Below, piece after piece: positions 25,743-26,193 of a DNA stretch of 26,193 nt. How positions within the stretch are numbered: the first letter of the stretch is position 1; each line of letters starts with the position of its first letter. The DNA comes from CAZDSS01 sp964508185 (GTDB lineage Bacteria; Pseudomonadota; Alphaproteobacteria; Sphingomonadales; Govanellaceae), in contig CAZDSS010000029.1 in the NCBI GenBank assembly GCA_964508185.1, positions 1 through 26,193 of the forward strand, in the 5' to 3' direction. The notes beneath the pieces are model-generated. The model was not told where the DNA came from. It was given only the letters and a program-made list of their open reading frames with translations, and searched no databases. A program made the position numbers and the translations under genes.

Positions 25743-26193
25743 ATGCATCGCTATCGCACCCATAGCTGTAACGATTTGCGGACCTCCCATGTGGGCGAGA
25801 CCGTGCGGCTGTCGGGCTGGATCCATCGCAAGCGCGACCACGGGAACCTGCTGTTCATCGACCTCCGCGACCATTACGGCATCACCCAGTGCGTCGTCGA
25901 TGTTGACAGCCCCGCCTTCAAGGCGGCCGAGGCGGCGCGCGCCGAAAGCGTCATCACCGTCACCGGCCAGGTGGTGGCCCGCTCGCCCGAGACCGTCAAT
26001 CCCAATCTCCCGACCGGCGAGATCGAGCTGCAGGTGCGTGACTTCGAGGTGCAGTCGGCGGCCCAGGAACTGCCCATGCCGGTCTTCGGCGATCATGACT
26101 ATCCTGAGGAGATCCGTCTCAAATACCGCTTCCTCGACTTAAGGCGCGAGCAGCTCCATCGCAATATCGTGCTGCGCTCCAAGGTGATCTCGT
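25743..26193 (+). CDS. aspS: aspartate--tRNA ligase, 5' part, cut by window end
   Basis: Class IIb aminoacyl-tRNA synthetase that charges tRNA-Asp. About 150 N-terminal codons are present of an expected 590 or so; the gene runs off the right edge in frame. Visible are the OB-fold anticodon-binding domain (TVRLSGWIHRKRDHGNLLFIDLRDHYG, about 20-45, through TGEIELQV) and the start of the catalytic domain with RLKYRFLDLRRE, entering motif 1. At the position of E. coli Leu30 this protein has H33 (RDHG), as in non-discriminating enzymes that also charge tRNA-Asn. The ATG at 25743 follows AGCAGGGGCATC. A consensus -35 TTGACA (25667-25672) lies upstream, but no good -10 is spaced from it. Confidence 0.95.
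   Translation, partial: MHRYRTHSCNDLRTSHVGETVRLSGWIHRKRDHGNLLFIDLRDHYGITQCVVDVDSPAFKAAEAARAESVITVTGQVVARSPETVNPNLPTGEIELQVRDFEVQSAAQELPMPVFGDHDYPEEIRLKYRFLDLRREQLHRNIVLRSKVIS

Noticed and set aside
24340..26142. 600-codon plus-strand open frame opposite rnd and running into aspS
   Set aside because: Shadow of rnd on the other strand and of aspS in another frame. Both real genes show full family motifs.

Overview
The window is a GC-rich, densely packed stretch of bacterial chromosome holding about 21 protein genes and no RNA gene, insertion sequence, prophage or CRISPR array that I can see. The gene content and order (fabF-mltG ... yicC-gmk, lptD-surA-pdxA-rsmA, pepA-holC, purM-purN, hdaA, ppk1-ppx, rnd, aspS) point to a free-living alphaproteobacterium. 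HdaA in place of the gammaproteobacterial Hda setting, and the divergent arrangement of pepA-holC against the lptD cluster, fit that class. I cannot name a genus.

Layout. 1-1314 (+): the 3' end of fabF and then mltG. 1321-4545 (-): a three-gene block facing the other way, an SDR oxidoreductase followed by a SulP anion transporter coupled to a tandem-domain universal stress protein. 4566-6166 (+): a clear promoter, then yicC and gmk. 6173-11650 (-): the outer-membrane and housekeeping operon lptD-surA-pdxA-rsmA. 11739-13797 (+): promoter, pepA and holC. 13811-15694 (-): an ABC-F ATPase. 15723-16275 (+): promoter, ndk and a bidirectional terminator. 16289-18066 (-): purM-purN with an unusual leader. 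18186-20638 (+): promoter, a secreted DUF2066 protein, hdaA and a small membrane protein. 20696-24431 (+): ppk1 and ppx. 24367-25602 (-): rnd, whose 3' end overlaps ppx on the opposite strand. 25743-26193 (+): the start of aspS, cut by the window edge.

How the genes relate. Envelope building is represented by MltG (glycan strand cutting), LptD (LPS insertion) and SurA (folding of LptD and other outer-membrane proteins). Nucleotide supply is represented by Gmk, Ndk, PurM and PurN. Replication control and the replisome are represented by HdaA (inactivates DnaA) and HolC. Ppk1 and Ppx make and break polyphosphate. RsmA, ABC-F, YicC, RNase D and AspRS act in ribosome or RNA metabolism and translation.

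I found no convincing undescribed multi-gene system; this is mostly core genome. The points most worth a second look are regulatory or organisational: the 11-bp inverted repeat spanning the ndk promoter, the purM leader with an exact 13-bp tandem duplication and a coupled 20-codon ORF, a probably leaderless rnd message, the 65-bp antisense coding overlap of ppx and rnd, the three-gene block between mltG and yicC, the absence of lptFG next to lptD, and an LptD with three cysteines.
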